This document shows, piece by piece, positions 1 to 10,741 of a DNA stretch of 64,000 bases. Location of the stretch: positions 2,356,001-2,420,000 of the forward strand of contig NZ_CP051884.1 of NCBI RefSeq assembly GCF_012931845.1, read 5' to 3'. The position numbers were made by a program, and so were the translations under genes. How positions within the stretch are numbered: the stretch's first letter is position 1; each line of letters begins with the position of its first letter. The stretch is from Cellulomonas taurus (GTDB lineage Bacteria; Actinomycetota; Actinomycetes; Actinomycetales; Cellulomonadaceae). The notes under the pieces were generated by a model. The model was not told the DNA's origin. It saw only the letters and a list, made by a program, of their open reading frames with translations, and did not search any database.

Positions 1-2
1 CG

Positions 3-572
3 TCCGCCGGCGTGCCCGGCGCGCCGAGCGAACCGCTGCCCACCGACCCGGACTGGGCCGGTGGCTCGCTCTACGTCGACGAGCGCAGCGTCCGGGTGGA
101 CGCCTCCCCCGCCGCGCTGTGGCGGGTACTGGAGGCGGTCGGCGGCGAGCGCGGCTGGTACTCCTGGTCGCTCGCCTGGCGGGTGCGCGGCCTGCTGGAC
201 CGCCTGGTCGGCGGCCCCGGCCTGCGCCGTGGTCGCCGCGACCCGAGCCGCCTGCTGGTGGACGACGCCGTCGACTTCTGGCGGGTCGAGGAGGTCGTGC
301 CCGGGGAACTGATCCGGCTGCGCGCGGAGATGCGTCTGCCCGGCCTGGCGTGGCTGGAGCTGCGAGTACAGCCCACCGAAGAGGGTGGGTCGAGCGACTG
401 GACCACCCCGCCGACCGTCTACGCGCAGCGGGCGATCTTCCACCCGCGGGGACTGGCCGGCCAGCTCTACTGGTGGTCGGTGTACCCGTTCCACGGTGTG
501 GTCTTCGGTGGCATGCAGCGGAACATCGCGCACGCCGCCGAGGTCGCCGAGCGCTCCCGCAGCGACCGCTGA
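3..572 (+). CDS. DUF2867 / SRPBCC-like protein, 5' end missing
   Basis: The reading frame is open to the window edge, so the N-terminus is missing; a GTG at 12 is in frame but need not be the start. The visible part (about 186 residues) matches the DUF2867 domain often found at the C-terminus of YbjT-like NAD(P)-binding proteins. It has a W-rich SRPBCC-type fold signature with YSW and YWWSVYPFH motifs and ends NIAHAAEVAERSRSDR. In family members this domain follows a Rossmann SDR domain, which would lie upstream of the window. Substrate is unknown. The gene converges on the thioesterase at 967-1446, with a repeat array between them. Confidence 0.75.
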   Translation, partial: SAGVPGAPSEPLPTDPDWAGGSLYVDERSVRVDASPAALWRVLEAVGGERGWYSWSLAWRVRGLLDRLVGGPGLRRGRRDPSRLLVDDAVDFWRVEEVVPGELIRLRAEMRLPGLAWLELRVQPTEEGGSSDWTTPPTVYAQRAIFHPRGLAGQLYWWSVYPFHGVVFGGMQRNIAHAAEVAERSRSDR

Positions 573-618
573 CCCGCCGGGGACCCCGACTGCCCCAGCG
601 CCGCACCTGCCCGCAGTG

Positions 619-840
619 GTCGCGAGCCGCCCGAGTTCGAGAGGTCGCGCCCGGGTTCGCCCGACGGGTCCAGGTCGTCACGTCGCGCCCGCGAAGTCGT
701 CCGTTGGCGCCCGAGTTCGTCGCGTCGCGCCCCGCCCGCACCCCAGGTCGTCACGTCACGCCCGAAGTCGTCACTTTGCGCCTCAGGTAGCCACGTCGCG
801 CCCGAATTCGTGAGATCGCGCCCGAGGTCGTCACTTCGCC
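619..840. repeat. 20-bp repeat array (family R20), gene-free stretch 573-966
   Basis: This 394-base gap between two convergent genes holds a degenerate 20-bp tandem array. The clearest run is four consecutive units at 747-766, 767-786, 787-806 and 807-826, plus a partial unit to 840. Each resembles GTCGTCACGTCGCGCCCGAA. More diverged units reach back to 619. The same unit, in either orientation, recurs at 31571-31645, 34233-34312, 35411-35630 and 54141-54210. I see no gene here: frames that stay open across it do so only because the repeat lacks stops. Confidence 0.8.
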
Positions 841-966
841 ACGGTCGACGTGGCGCGTGCTGCCGACCTCGGGACCCGCACGGTCTCGGACAGGCCGGGT
901 GCTCCGGGTCGCATCGCGCAGATCCCACGGACCACCAGGTCCACCGGTACCCCGTGGCGCCGTGGG

Positions 967-1446
967 TCAGCGACCGCGGTGCCGGAACCGCACCGGCTCC
1001 TCGACGTACGGCGTCCACGCGGCCCGCTCGGTGTCGCCGAGCCGGCGGGGCCGCCCGGTCGCCGCGTCCACCAGCACCACGGTGGTCTCGGCCCGTGCGT
1101 ACACCGTGCCGTCCTCGTCCTTGACCTCGTAGCAGACGTCCATGCTCGCGCCGCCGAGGTGGCCCAGCCACATCTCGACCAGCACCGGCGAACGCCGGTA
1201 CGCCAGCGGCACCAGGTACTCGATCTGCTGGCGGGCGACCAGGGTCGACGTCTCGGCACCCGGCCCGGCGTCCAGCACGGCGGTCGGCCAGGGTCGGCGC
1301 TCGGTGTCGTCCACCGAGGGCGGGCTGGCCCAGAACGCCTCGATCCGGGACTCCTCCAGGATGGTCAGCATCGCCACGTTGTTCACATGCGCGTAGGCGT
1401 CCACATCCGACCAGCGCAGCTGCACCGGCACCCGCAGTCGGGCCAT
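967..1446 (-). CDS. Acyl-CoA thioesterase, hot-dog fold (4HBT family)
   Basis: This 159-residue protein has the 4HBT hot-dog pattern: RWSDVDAYAHVNNVAM near the N-terminus, with the Asp and the HVNN turn expected at the active site, then a central sheet region EMWLGHLGGASMDVCYEV. The length is normal for single-domain acyl-CoA thioesterases, which hydrolyse acyl-CoA to free acid and CoA in the cytoplasm. I chose the ATG at 1446 because a purine-rich AGAGGAAGAGGGAG precedes it; longer in-frame starts run into low-complexity sequence. It stands alone. Substrate chain length cannot be judged. Confidence 0.85.
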   Translation of the reverse strand: MARLRVPVQLRWSDVDAYAHVNNVAMLTILEESRIEAFWASPPSVDDTERRPWPTAVLDAGPGAETSTLVARQQIEYLVPLAYRRSPVLVEMWLGHLGGASMDVCYEVKDEDGTVYARAETTVVLVDAATGRPRRLGDTERAAWTPYVEEPVRFRHRGR

Positions 1447-1566
1447 CGTCTCCCTCTTCCTCTCGCCACCGGCAGGGCGCCGCCGACGCTCCTGGGTCGC
1501 CATGCTCGACGACCCCTGCCCGGTCCCATCATCGCCCCCCGCGCGACCGCGCCCGTCCCGCGCAGG

Positions 1567-1780
1567 CAGGACGGGCGCCCGCAGGACCAGCGCGCCCAGC
1601 CCGCGCACACGACGGAGGCGTCCCAGTCACTTGCACGACGGAGGCGCTCGGCCCGCACGCAGGTCCGGCGCGCCCCGACCGCAGGACTGCGCGCCCCGCC
1701 CGCACAGCGAAGGCCTCCCGCCCACACGCACGACCAACGCATCCAGCCCGCATGCAGGACGGGCGCGTCCCGCTCGCTGC
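1567..1780. repeat. Degenerate ~24-bp tandem array, gene-free stretch 1447-1883
   Basis: Between the thioesterase start and the ettA stop there are 437 bases with no gene. About nine irregular copies of a GCACGCAGGACGGGCGCG-like unit begin near 1567, 1581, 1604, 1633, 1655, 1681, 1702, 1728 and 1750. Spacing is 14-29 bases and mostly 21-26. The unit differs from the R20 family. The last copy forms the left arm of the hairpin at 1755-1797. Confidence 0.55.
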
Positions 1781-1797
1781 GGAACGCGCCCGTCCTG
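1755..1797 (-). terminator. Hairpin downstream of ettA
   Basis: A perfect 14-bp inverted repeat (1755-1768 with 1784-1797, arms CAGGACGGGCGCGT and its complement) encloses a 15-base loop. It lies about 87 bases past the ettA stop. No U-tract follows, as is usual for GC-rich actinobacterial terminators. Confidence 0.6.
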
Positions 1798-1883
1798 GTC
1801 GCCCACGGCTGAGCTCACCCGTGGCCAGCCCAGCCGCCGATCGACTGCCGGTCGGCTGAGCGCCGGCTCAGCCGTCGGTCAGC

Positions 1884-3566
<1,683 letters not shown>

Positions 3567-3707
3567 CGCTCTTCGTCCGCCTCGGTGTGGTGGGGATCAG
3601 GATCGGCGACCGGTCAGGCGACCGTCGGTGCGGACAGCACGGACGACGCCCCGGTTCGGGCCGCGGTGACCCAGCCTAGGCGATCACCGCGGCCGCGTCC
3701 CGGTCCC

Positions 3708-3775
3708 GGTCGCGATCCGACCGCTAGCGCACCCCCGCCCTGGTCTCGATCCGACCGCGAGCGCACCCCGACCCT
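3708..3775. repeat. 34-bp direct tandem repeat between ssb and ettA
   Basis: Two 34-base copies (3708-3741 and 3742-3775) start GGTCGCGATCCGACCGCTAG and GGTCTCGATCCGACCGCGAG. A third partial copy starts at 3776. They lie in the 272-base gap after ssb. No other feature is seen there. Confidence 0.75.
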
Positions 3776-3838
3776 GGTCGCGATCCGGTGGTGAGCCCGC
3801 CGCTGCACCGTCCGGACGCACCCGCCCGGCGGTCCGGA

Positions 3839-4345
3839 TCAGCTGCCGGTCGCGAGGGGCACGGTGGGCAGCTCGTCGACGTCGGTCGCCTCCAGGTCCG
3901 CGGGCGGGTGCTCGGCCAGGACAGCCTCCACCTCCGCGTCCTCCGCCTCCGGGGAACGCGGAGCCGTCGGGCGCGCCACCCGGCTGAACTTCGTGGTGCC
4001 CCACCGCAGGTCCGGTCCGATCGAGTCCGCCAGGACCACCGCCGACCTGCTGATCCTGCCCTCGGCATCCGCCCACTCCTCGACCCGGAGCCGGCCGTGC
4101 ACCACCACCGGGTCGCCCGTGCGCAGGCAGTCGGCCACGTTCACCGCCAGGTCGCGGAACGACTTCACCGTGAACCAGCTGGTCGCGCCGTCGGAGAGCT
4201 CGCCGGTGTGTCGATCCAGCTCCCGCACGGTGTGGCCCACCCGCAGCTGCGTGAACGGCACCGGGTGCTCGCCCTGACCCGGATACAGCTTGGGCGGGGC
4301 GCCGACCCAGCCGGTGACGGTGACGGTCAGTTCTCTGATGGCCAT
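3839..4345 (-). CDS. ssb: Single-stranded DNA-binding protein (second SSB type)
   Basis: This 168-residue protein has an N-terminal OB fold: MAIRELTVTVTGWVG, then FTQLRVGHTVREL, WFTVKSFRDLAVNVADCL and VVHGRLRVEEW, all standard SSB core strands (about 1-115). SSBs coat single-stranded DNA in replication, repair and recombination. The C-terminus ends PTVPLATGS and lacks the acidic DDxPF-type tip that main SSBs use to recruit partners, so this may be an auxiliary SSB. Start ATG at 4345 follows GAGAGG. The frame stays open upstream for many codons, but there it overlaps the GTPase gene and is not coding. It lies 143 bases downstream of the GTPase pair, on the same strand. Confidence 0.9.
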   Translation of the reverse strand: MAIRELTVTVTGWVGAPPKLYPGQGEHPVPFTQLRVGHTVRELDRHTGELSDGATSWFTVKSFRDLAVNVADCLRTGDPVVVHGRLRVEEWADAEGRISRSAVVLADSIGPDLRWGTTKFSRVARPTAPRSPEAEDAEVEAVLAEHPPADLEATDVDELPTVPLATGS

Positions 4346-4488
4346 GATCGGACCTCTCGCTGCGCCGCTCCTGGTCGGGTCGGCTCGGAGGTCCAGTGCA
4401 CCGGGACCGCCCCGTCCGTGTCGCCACCCGCTCCCCCGCCCTGGGGACGGCCCCGCACCCCGCTGCCCTGTGGACAGCCGGAGCCGGC

Positions 4489-5967
4489 TCAGTCCTGGGC
4501 CGCCGCCGCCACCAGTTCCCGCACCCGGCGGTGTTCGGCCAGCACCGCCGCCGTCGGCTCGGCCAACCAGGTCCGCGCCACCGTGCCCAGCGCCGCCCGC
4601 CCGGTCTGCCGCACCTGCTCGGCTCGGCGCACAGCGGCGCGGCGTCGTGCCCGCACCCCCGTGACCAGCAGCACCACGGCGATGACCGCGAGCGCCAGCG
4701 CCACCGCGCCCTCCGGCAGCAGCACGTCGGTCCAACGACCGCGGCCCAGTACCTGTCCAGCACCGATGGACGCCATCATCACCGCGATCACGCCACACAC
4801 CGCCGCCAGCACCACGCAGACCGCGGCGGCCACCGATCGGCGCACCACCACCGCCACCTGGGCGAGCGCGTCGTCGGCCGCCTGCCGCATGGTCGCCACG
4901 GAACCGACCCGGTCCCGCACGGCGGCTGACCACCGGGTCGGCATCGTGCCCACCGCATGATCCACCCAGTCGGCCCGGGCGGCTTCGACCGTTCCCGACT
5001 GCACCCGCACGAAGCTCGGCACCGGTTCGGCGCCACCACGCACCGCCGCCGCCACCGCATCGGCGATGGCGGGCAGTCCGGCCGCCTCGGCCAACCGGTC
5101 GGCGACCGGCGACACCTCCAGTGCTGTGTCCCCCGGCTCGGACTCGGCCAGCTGCGCGGCGATCAGTCGGGCGGCGTCACCGACCTCGGCGGCACCGCGG
5201 CGGGCGGCCAGCGATCGACCACCGACCACCTCGGCCAGCAGGTCACGCAGCTCGGCGATCCCGTCGCCGGTCCGGGCCGAGACCGCGCGCACCGGCACTC
5301 CGGTCAGTCCGTCCGCCTCGATCAGCCGGGCCACATCGGCGATCAGGGCCTCCTGCTGCTCGGCGGGCACCAGGTCGATCTGGTTCAACAGGACGAGCAT
5401 CGCGCCCTCGTGTCCCACCAGACGCCGCAGGTATCCGGAGTGCAGGGCGTCGTCGGCGTACTTCTGCGGATCAACCACCCAGACCAGCAGGTCGGCCATC
5501 GGCAGCAGCCGGTCCACCGTCTCGCGGTGTCGGTCGTCCACCGAATCGTGGTCGGGAAGGTCGAGCAGCACCAGGCCGCGCAACGGCGCCTCGGTGTCAC
5601 CGTCCAGGGCGCTCTCCCGCTCGATGCGCAGATCCGGGTCGACGGCCAGCCAGTCCAGCAGCGCGTCGCCCCGGGTGCCCCACACGCAGGCGGTCGCCTG
5701 GGACGTGGTCGGGCGCCGCACCCCGACCTGCGCGAAGTCGAACCCGGCGACGGCATTGAACAGGCTCGACTTGCCGGACCCGGTGCCGCCGAGCAGCGCC
5801 ACCACGGTGTGGTCGACACCGAGGGCCAACCGGTCGCGCACCTGGTCGTCGATCTGCCGGACCTGGCTCACCACCGCGGGGTCGATCCGGTCACCGGCGA
5901 CCGCCAGCGCCTCCTCCAGTCGGGTCAGCCGCGCGGTGAGGCGGGCGCTGTCGTCCTGCTCGCTCAT
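4489..5967 (-). CDS. Membrane-anchored dynamin-like GTPase (YfjP-type)
   Basis: This 492-residue protein has a GTPase domain with G1 GGTGSGKSS (about 60-68), G3 DLPDHD (136-141), G4 NQID (195-198) and a SAR G5-like motif (230-232). A helical middle follows, then two hydrophobic segments near 379-402 and 420-437, and a basic, Ala-rich tail. The layout suggests a peripheral GTPase anchored by a hairpin. It starts inside the stop of the preceding GTPase gene (ATGA overlap at 5964-5967), so the two are translationally coupled. Paired soluble and membrane dynamin-like proteins are known in actinobacteria (DynA/DynB in Streptomyces septation), and this pair may act alike. That function is inference. 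Confidence 0.85.
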   Translation of the reverse strand: MSEQDDSARLTARLTRLEEALAVAGDRIDPAVVSQVRQIDDQVRDRLALGVDHTVVALLGGTGSGKSSLFNAVAGFDFAQVGVRRPTTSQATACVWGTRGDALLDWLAVDPDLRIERESALDGDTEAPLRGLVLLDLPDHDSVDDRHRETVDRLLPMADLLVWVVDPQKYADDALHSGYLRRLVGHEGAMLVLLNQIDLVPAEQQEALIADVARLIEADGLTGVPVRAVSARTGDGIAELRDLLAEVVGGRSLAARRGAAEVGDAARLIAAQLAESEPGDTALEVSPVADRLAEAAGLPAIADAVAAAVRGGAEPVPSFVRVQSGTVEAARADWVDHAVGTMPTRWSAAVRDRVGSVATMRQAADDALAQVAVVVRRSVAAAVCVVLAAVCGVIAVMMASIGAGQVLGRGRWTDVLLPEGAVALALAVIAVVLLVTGVRARRRAAVRRAEQVRQTGRAALGTVARTWLAEPTAAVLAEHRRVRELVAAAAQD

Positions 5968-7640
5968 GTCAGTCCCTTGATCACTGCCAGCCGCAGCCGG
6001 AGGGTGGAGGCGGCGTCCTCGGCCAGATCCGGCACGTCCAGCGCCGCCAGTGCGGCCGCTGACTCGGCGGTCACCGCACCTGCGGCCGCCTGCGCCAGCC
6101 GATCACGCAGTTCGTCCACCCGTGCCCGGCCGGGCGCTCCGAACAGCGTGTCGGCCATCTCCCCGGCGCCCTCGACGCCGGCGGCGGCGGCGAGCAGCAC
6201 GGCCGCCGCGCCCTCGGTGCCCAGCGCCCGATAGGCGGCGGCGATCCGGCGGGACTCGCGCGTGACGGCACGGCGGGCGGAACGGTCGGCGCCGGAGTCG
6301 GCCGGAGCCGGGGCCACGATCGCCACCGTCGTCACCCACTGCTGCGCCGCCGCCTGGGCCTCGTTCTCGCGCTCGGTCGCCCGGGCGGTGGTGTCCCAGG
6401 TATCGGCGAGCCAGCGCCCACCCGCCGGGCCGTCCCACAACCAGTCGCGCAGCTCACGCTCGGCACCCTGGCCGAGGGCCACGAGCACCCCGCGCGCCGA
6501 CCGGGACAGTTCCTCGATCAGGGGCGCGAGCGCCGTCGACCGCTCCCGGCCGCGCGCCTTCGACCGGTCGGGCTTGCCACCGCCGCGCAGCAGGTCGCGC
6601 AACGGCGCACCCGGGCTGGTCAGTTCGGCCCAGCGCGCCTGCGGCCCACCGTGACCCACCGCGCCACCGTCCGTGGTCTCCCGTGCCGCGAGCACGGTGG
6701 TGTCCAGCGCGGTCCCCAGTCCAGCGCGCAGCTCCTCGGCGGCCTCGACCTGCTCCTGGACCGCCTCCGCCAGCTCGTCCACCCAGGGCCGCAGCGCCGC
6801 CAGCGACCCGCGCAGCGTGCGGGCGATCACGCTGCGCGCCCGGTCGGGTCCGGCCAGCATCGCCAGCCACCGGTGGACCGGCGCGACGGCGGCGGGGTCC
6901 AACGGCCCGTCCAACGGTCCGGCGTCGGCGACCACGAACAACGGCGATCCCTGCATCCCGTGCTCGCGCAGCCGGTGCATCAGGTCGGCCCGCACGGTGG
7001 GCAGCGAGTCGGCGGCGACCCGGTTGAGCACCATCGCGACCGAGGCGCCCCGCGCGACAGCACCGTCCAGCACCCGCCAGGGCAGCGCGTCGCCGTACCG
7101 GGCCGCCGTGGTGACGAACAGCCACAGGTCGGCGGCCTCCAGCAGACGGCCAGCGGCGCGTCGGTTGGCCTCCTCCACGGAGTCCAGATCCGGCGCGTCC
7201 AGCAGCGCGATGCCGCGTGGCACCTGCTCGCTGACCTGCACCTGGACCGCGTCGATCACCGGGTGATCCGCCAGCAGCTCGGCGTCCAGCGGGTGGTGGA
7301 CGAGCACCGGTCGCCGCGTGGTCGGGCGCAGCACCCCGGCGGGGCTGACCTCCTCGCCGACCAGGGCGTTCACGATCGTCGACTTCCCGGCCCCGGTCGA
7401 CCCGGCGACCACCACCACCGCCGGTGCGCTCAACGTGCGCAGCCGCGGCACCAGGTGGTCGGCGAGCTGATCGATCAGCCGGGTGCGCGAGTCCCGGGCC
7501 GCCTGGACCCCGGGGATCTCCAACGGCAAGACGGTGCCGCGGACGTCACGCAGCAGATCGGCCATCGCATCCGCGAGCGAGGCAGCGGCGCGCGGACGGT
7601 CGAGAACATCACCGCCTCGACCATCAGCCTGCGTGTTCAC
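5964..7640 (-). CDS. Dynamin-family GTPase (soluble partner)
   Basis: This 558-residue protein has G1 GSTGAGKS at about 80-87, G3 DAPD at 148-151 and a G4-like NRVAAD at 206-211. Long helical, Ala/Arg/Glu-rich stalk-like sequence fills the rest. No clear membrane segment is seen. I start it at GTG 7640, preceded by GAGGA eight bases upstream; the longer frame would run through tRNA-Arg and is rejected. It overlaps the next GTPase by four bases, so both are likely made from one message and work as a pair in membrane remodelling, division or membrane-stress response. The exact role is not known. Confidence 0.83.
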   Translation of the reverse strand: MNTQADGRGGDVLDRPRAAASLADAMADLLRDVRGTVLPLEIPGVQAARDSRTRLIDQLADHLVPRLRTLSAPAVVVVAGSTGAGKSTIVNALVGEEVSPAGVLRPTTRRPVLVHHPLDAELLADHPVIDAVQVQVSEQVPRGIALLDAPDLDSVEEANRRAAGRLLEAADLWLFVTTAARYGDALPWRVLDGAVARGASVAMVLNRVAADSLPTVRADLMHRLREHGMQGSPLFVVADAGPLDGPLDPAAVAPVHRWLAMLAGPDRARSVIARTLRGSLAALRPWVDELAEAVQEQVEAAEELRAGLGTALDTTVLAARETTDGGAVGHGGPQARWAELTSPGAPLRDLLRGGGKPDRSKARGRERSTALAPLIEELSRSARGVLVALGQGAERELRDWLWDGPAGGRWLADTWDTTARATERENEAQAAAQQWVTTVAIVAPAPADSGADRSARRAVTRESRRIAAAYRALGTEGAAAVLLAAAAGVEGAGEMADTLFGAPGRARVDELRDRLAQAAAGAVTAESAAALAALDVPDLAEDAASTLRLRLAVIKGLT

Positions 7641-7685
7641 AGGTGCATCCTCACGTGTCCCGGGCGGCTGGGCCAAACATCGACG

Positions 7686-7758
<73 letters not shown>

Positions 7759-7950
7759 AATGACCTCAGCCTACGCGGCACGACGTCGGCTCCCGGTACC
7801 GGGTGCACTGAGTGACCACTACTCAGCTGTCGCGCCGTTACCCCTCAACTTCGGTCGAAGCACCACTCAGCGTCTGGCGCCGTCGCCGGTGGATTCGCCA
7901 TCGTGAACCGACCGGCTGCGAGGCACACGACCAGGAAAGCGGAGACGACC

Positions 7951-9174
7951 ATGACAGCGGTCACCGAAGTTCTCGCCCCTCTCGCCACCACCCGGCGGTG
8001 GCAGGAGGACCTCTACGTCCAGCTCCACCAGCATCCCGAGCTCAGCCTGCACGAGACCCGCACCGCGGCGGAGATCCAGCGCCGACTGACCGACTTCGGC
8101 TACGACGTCACCCCGGTCGGCGGTGGCATCGTCGGCGTGCTGCGCAACGGGGACGGTCCCACCGTGCTGATGCGCGCGGACATCGACGCGCTCCCGGTCA
8201 CCGAGCGGACCGGGCTGCCCTACGCCTCGACCGACACCACCGTCGACGACGACGGCAACACGGTCGGTCTGATGCACGCCTGCGGCCACGACGTGCACAT
8301 CACCACGCTGTTGGGTGCCGCCCAGTTGCTGGCCACCACCCGGGACCCGTGGCGCGGCACGTTCATCGCGCTGTTCCAGCCCGCCGAGGAGACGGCCGCC
8401 GGTGCGGCGGCGATGGTCGACGCTGGGCTGACCGACACGATCCCGCGCCCCGACGTCGCGTTCGCCCAGCATGTCCTCGGGTACCGGGCGGGACACCTGG
8501 GGCTGATCGCGGGGCCGATGTTGTCCTGCGCCGACTCGATCCGGATCACGCTGTTCGGCTCCGGCACCCACGGTTCGATGCCCCAGCTCGGGGTCGACCC
8601 GATCGTGCTGGCAGCCGCCGTAGTTCAGCGGTTGCAGGGCATCGTCGCCCGGGAACTGCCCCCCGGTGAGCGGGCGGTTATCACCGTCGGCGCCCTGAAC
8701 GCCGGGACCAAGAGCAACGTCATCCCGGACCGGGCCACCCTCCTGGTCAACACCCGGGTGTACTCCGAGCAGACCCGGACCACCGTGCTGCGGGCGATCG
8801 AGCGGATCGTCCGGGCCGAGTGTGAGGCCTCCGGCTCGCCCGAGCCGCCGACGTTCGAGTATTACGACCAGTTCCCGTTGACGAGCAACGATCCCGCCAC
8901 CACGGCCCGGGTCCGCGCCGCCTTCGAACAGCACTTCGGCACCGACCGGGTGTTCACGATGGACCCGCAGTCGGCCAGCGAGGACTTCAGCCGGATCCCG
9001 GACGCGTTCGGGACTCCGTACACGTACTGGGGCCTGGGCGGCTTCCCGCCGGGAGCACAGGCGGCCCCCAACCACTCACCGTTCTTCGCCCCGGTGCAGC
9101 AGCCCACGCTGACCGCCGGGACCGAGGCTGCCGTGGTGGCCGCCCTCGCCTACCTCGCCACTGACGTGCGATGA
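7951..9174 (+). CDS. M20-family amidohydrolase (metallopeptidase-like)
   Basis: This 407-residue enzyme belongs to the M20/AbgB/HipO amidohydrolases that remove acyl or amino-acid groups from amides (hippurate, N-acyl or auxin-conjugate type substrates). Metal and active-site motifs are present: RADIDALPV (75-83), MHACGHDVH (108-116), PAEE (144-147) and a C-terminal SASEDFS. The dimerisation insert GTHGSMPQLG is also clear. I start at ATG 7951, with GGAGA just upstream; an earlier start at 7903 lacks a site. It overlaps the MFS gene by four bases (ATGA), so hydrolysis and export or import of the same compound class is likely. The substrate is unknown. Confidence 0.85.
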   Translation: MTAVTEVLAPLATTRRWQEDLYVQLHQHPELSLHETRTAAEIQRRLTDFGYDVTPVGGGIVGVLRNGDGPTVLMRADIDALPVTERTGLPYASTDTTVDDDGNTVGLMHACGHDVHITTLLGAAQLLATTRDPWRGTFIALFQPAEETAAGAAAMVDAGLTDTIPRPDVAFAQHVLGYRAGHLGLIAGPMLSCADSIRITLFGSGTHGSMPQLGVDPIVLAAAVVQRLQGIVARELPPGERAVITVGALNAGTKSNVIPDRATLLVNTRVYSEQTRTTVLRAIERIVRAECEASGSPEPPTFEYYDQFPLTSNDPATTARVRAAFEQHFGTDRVFTMDPQSASEDFSRIPDAFGTPYTYWGLGGFPPGAQAAPNHSPFFAPVQQPTLTAGTEAAVVAALAYLATDVR

Positions 9175-10661
9175 GCACCGTTACCACCCCCGCCCCGACC
9201 GTCCCCGGATACCGGGGCACCCCCACGCTGCTGACCGGCATCGTCCTGGGTGTCCTGACCTTCTGGCTGTTCGCCGGGTCGATGGGCACCGTGGCACCCA
9301 AGGTCCTCGCCGACATCAATGCCGATTCCGCGCACGTCTCGGCCGCGGCGATGAACATGGCCGTGTCGATCACTGCCCTGTTCTCCGGGCTGTTCGTCGT
9401 CCTGATGGGCGGGGTGGCCGACCGCGTGGGTCGGCTGCGGATCGCGATCGTCGGCAATGCGCTCGGCGTGATCGGATCCGCGCTGCTCCTGTTCGCCGGT
9501 GGTGGTGCCGCGCTGCCGCTCCTGCTGATCGGCCGCGCGGTCCAGGGACTCTCCGCCGCCTGTGTGATGCCCTCCACGATGGCGCTGCTGCGCGCCTACT
9601 GGGACGGGGCCGACCGGCAGCGCGCCGTGTCCATGTGGTCGATCGGGTCCTGGGGCGGTTCGGGGCTGTCGGCGCTGTGCGGTGGCTTCATCGCGACCAC
9701 CTGGAACTGGCGCGCCATCTTCGTGGTGTCGATCGTGGTGTCGCTGCTCGCCATCGTCCCGATGGTGGGCGCACCGGAGAGCAAGGTCGAGGGCACTGTG
9801 CGGCGGCGGTTCGACGTACCGGGGCTGGTGACCTTCATGGCGACGGCCCTGGCCCTGATGGTGGTGCTGATCTTCGGTCGGCAGATCGGGTGGGGTTCCC
9901 CGGTGGTGTGGATCCTGGCAGCGACCGCCGTGGTCGCGGCAGTGGTCTTCGTGCGGCTGGAGCGGCGGAACACCGACCATCCATTCATCGACTTCGCACT
10001 GTTCGCGAACCCCACCTTCGCCGGCGCCACGCTGTCGAACTTCCTGCTCAACTGCACCATCGGCCTGCTGCTGGTCTCCCAACAGCTGTTCCAGATGTCC
10101 GGCCAGGGCTACACCCCGCTCACCGCGTCGGTGCTGACCATCGGCTACGGAGTCTGCGTCATCGGCCTGATCCGGGTCGGCGAGACGCTGCTGCGCCGGT
10201 TCGGTCCACGCAAGCCGATGATCTGGGGCACGCTGATCGTCGCCGGTGCCGCGATCCTGCTGATCCCCACCCACCTGTTGGTGGGCCAGTACCAGGTGCT
10301 CGCGATCATCGCCTACTGCCTGTTCGGCATCGGGTTGGCCTGCTACGCCACCCCGTCCACCGATGCTGCCCTGTCCAACCTCCCGGCGGATCAGACCGGT
10401 GCCGGGTCGGGCATCTACAAGATGGCGTCATCGCTGGGTTCGGCGGTGGGGGCCGCCGTCTCGCTGACCGTCTTCTCCACCTTCGCCGGATCCGGCGTCG
10501 GCTGGCTGGGCCACATCCTGACCACGCAGGGCACCCTGGACAACGAGGGCCTGCGCCAGGCGGCGCAGCTCGCGATGATCGTCAACCTGGTGCTGGTGCT
10601 GATCGCCCTGGTGTCGATCATCCTCACGGTGCCCAAGGGCCGCAGGTACAACGACGACTGA
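9171..10661 (+). CDS. MFS transporter, DHA2-like (14 TM segments)
   Basis: This 496-residue membrane protein has the MFS motif A-like loop GGVADRVGRLR after TM2 and a motif C-like stretch. About 14 hydrophobic segments match the DHA2 (EmrB/QacA) family rather than 12-TM carriers. It starts within the amidohydrolase stop (ATGA), so both are co-translated. Family members are proton antiporters that export drugs or metabolites. The MarR gene converging on its 3' end is a plausible regulator, but its mapped operator lies at its own promoter, so any link is inference. Confidence 0.85.
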   Translation: MSTVTTPAPTVPGYRGTPTLLTGIVLGVLTFWLFAGSMGTVAPKVLADINADSAHVSAAAMNMAVSITALFSGLFVVLMGGVADRVGRLRIAIVGNALGVIGSALLLFAGGGAALPLLLIGRAVQGLSAACVMPSTMALLRAYWDGADRQRAVSMWSIGSWGGSGLSALCGGFIATTWNWRAIFVVSIVVSLLAIVPMVGAPESKVEGTVRRRFDVPGLVTFMATALALMVVLIFGRQIGWGSPVVWILAATAVVAAVVFVRLERRNTDHPFIDFALFANPTFAGATLSNFLLNCTIGLLLVSQQLFQMSGQGYTPLTASVLTIGYGVCVIGLIRVGETLLRRFGPRKPMIWGTLIVAGAAILLIPTHLLVGQYQVLAIIAYCLFGIGLACYATPSTDAALSNLPADQTGAGSGIYKMASSLGSAVGAAVSLTVFSTFAGSGVGWLGHILTTQGTLDNEGLRQAAQLAMIVNLVLVLIALVSIILTVPKGRRYNDD

Positions 10662-10741
10662 CGCCGTCACCGCGTGTGCGGACGTGGAGCAAGCGGCTCT
10701 TCCCGGCGGCGCGGCAGGGTTCGCGCACGTGGTGCCCGGGT

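Noticed and set aside
3839..4933. An N-terminally extended 364-residue SSB
   Set aside because: The extension overlaps the GTPase gene, while the ATG at 4345 matches the OB-fold start and has a GAGAGG site.
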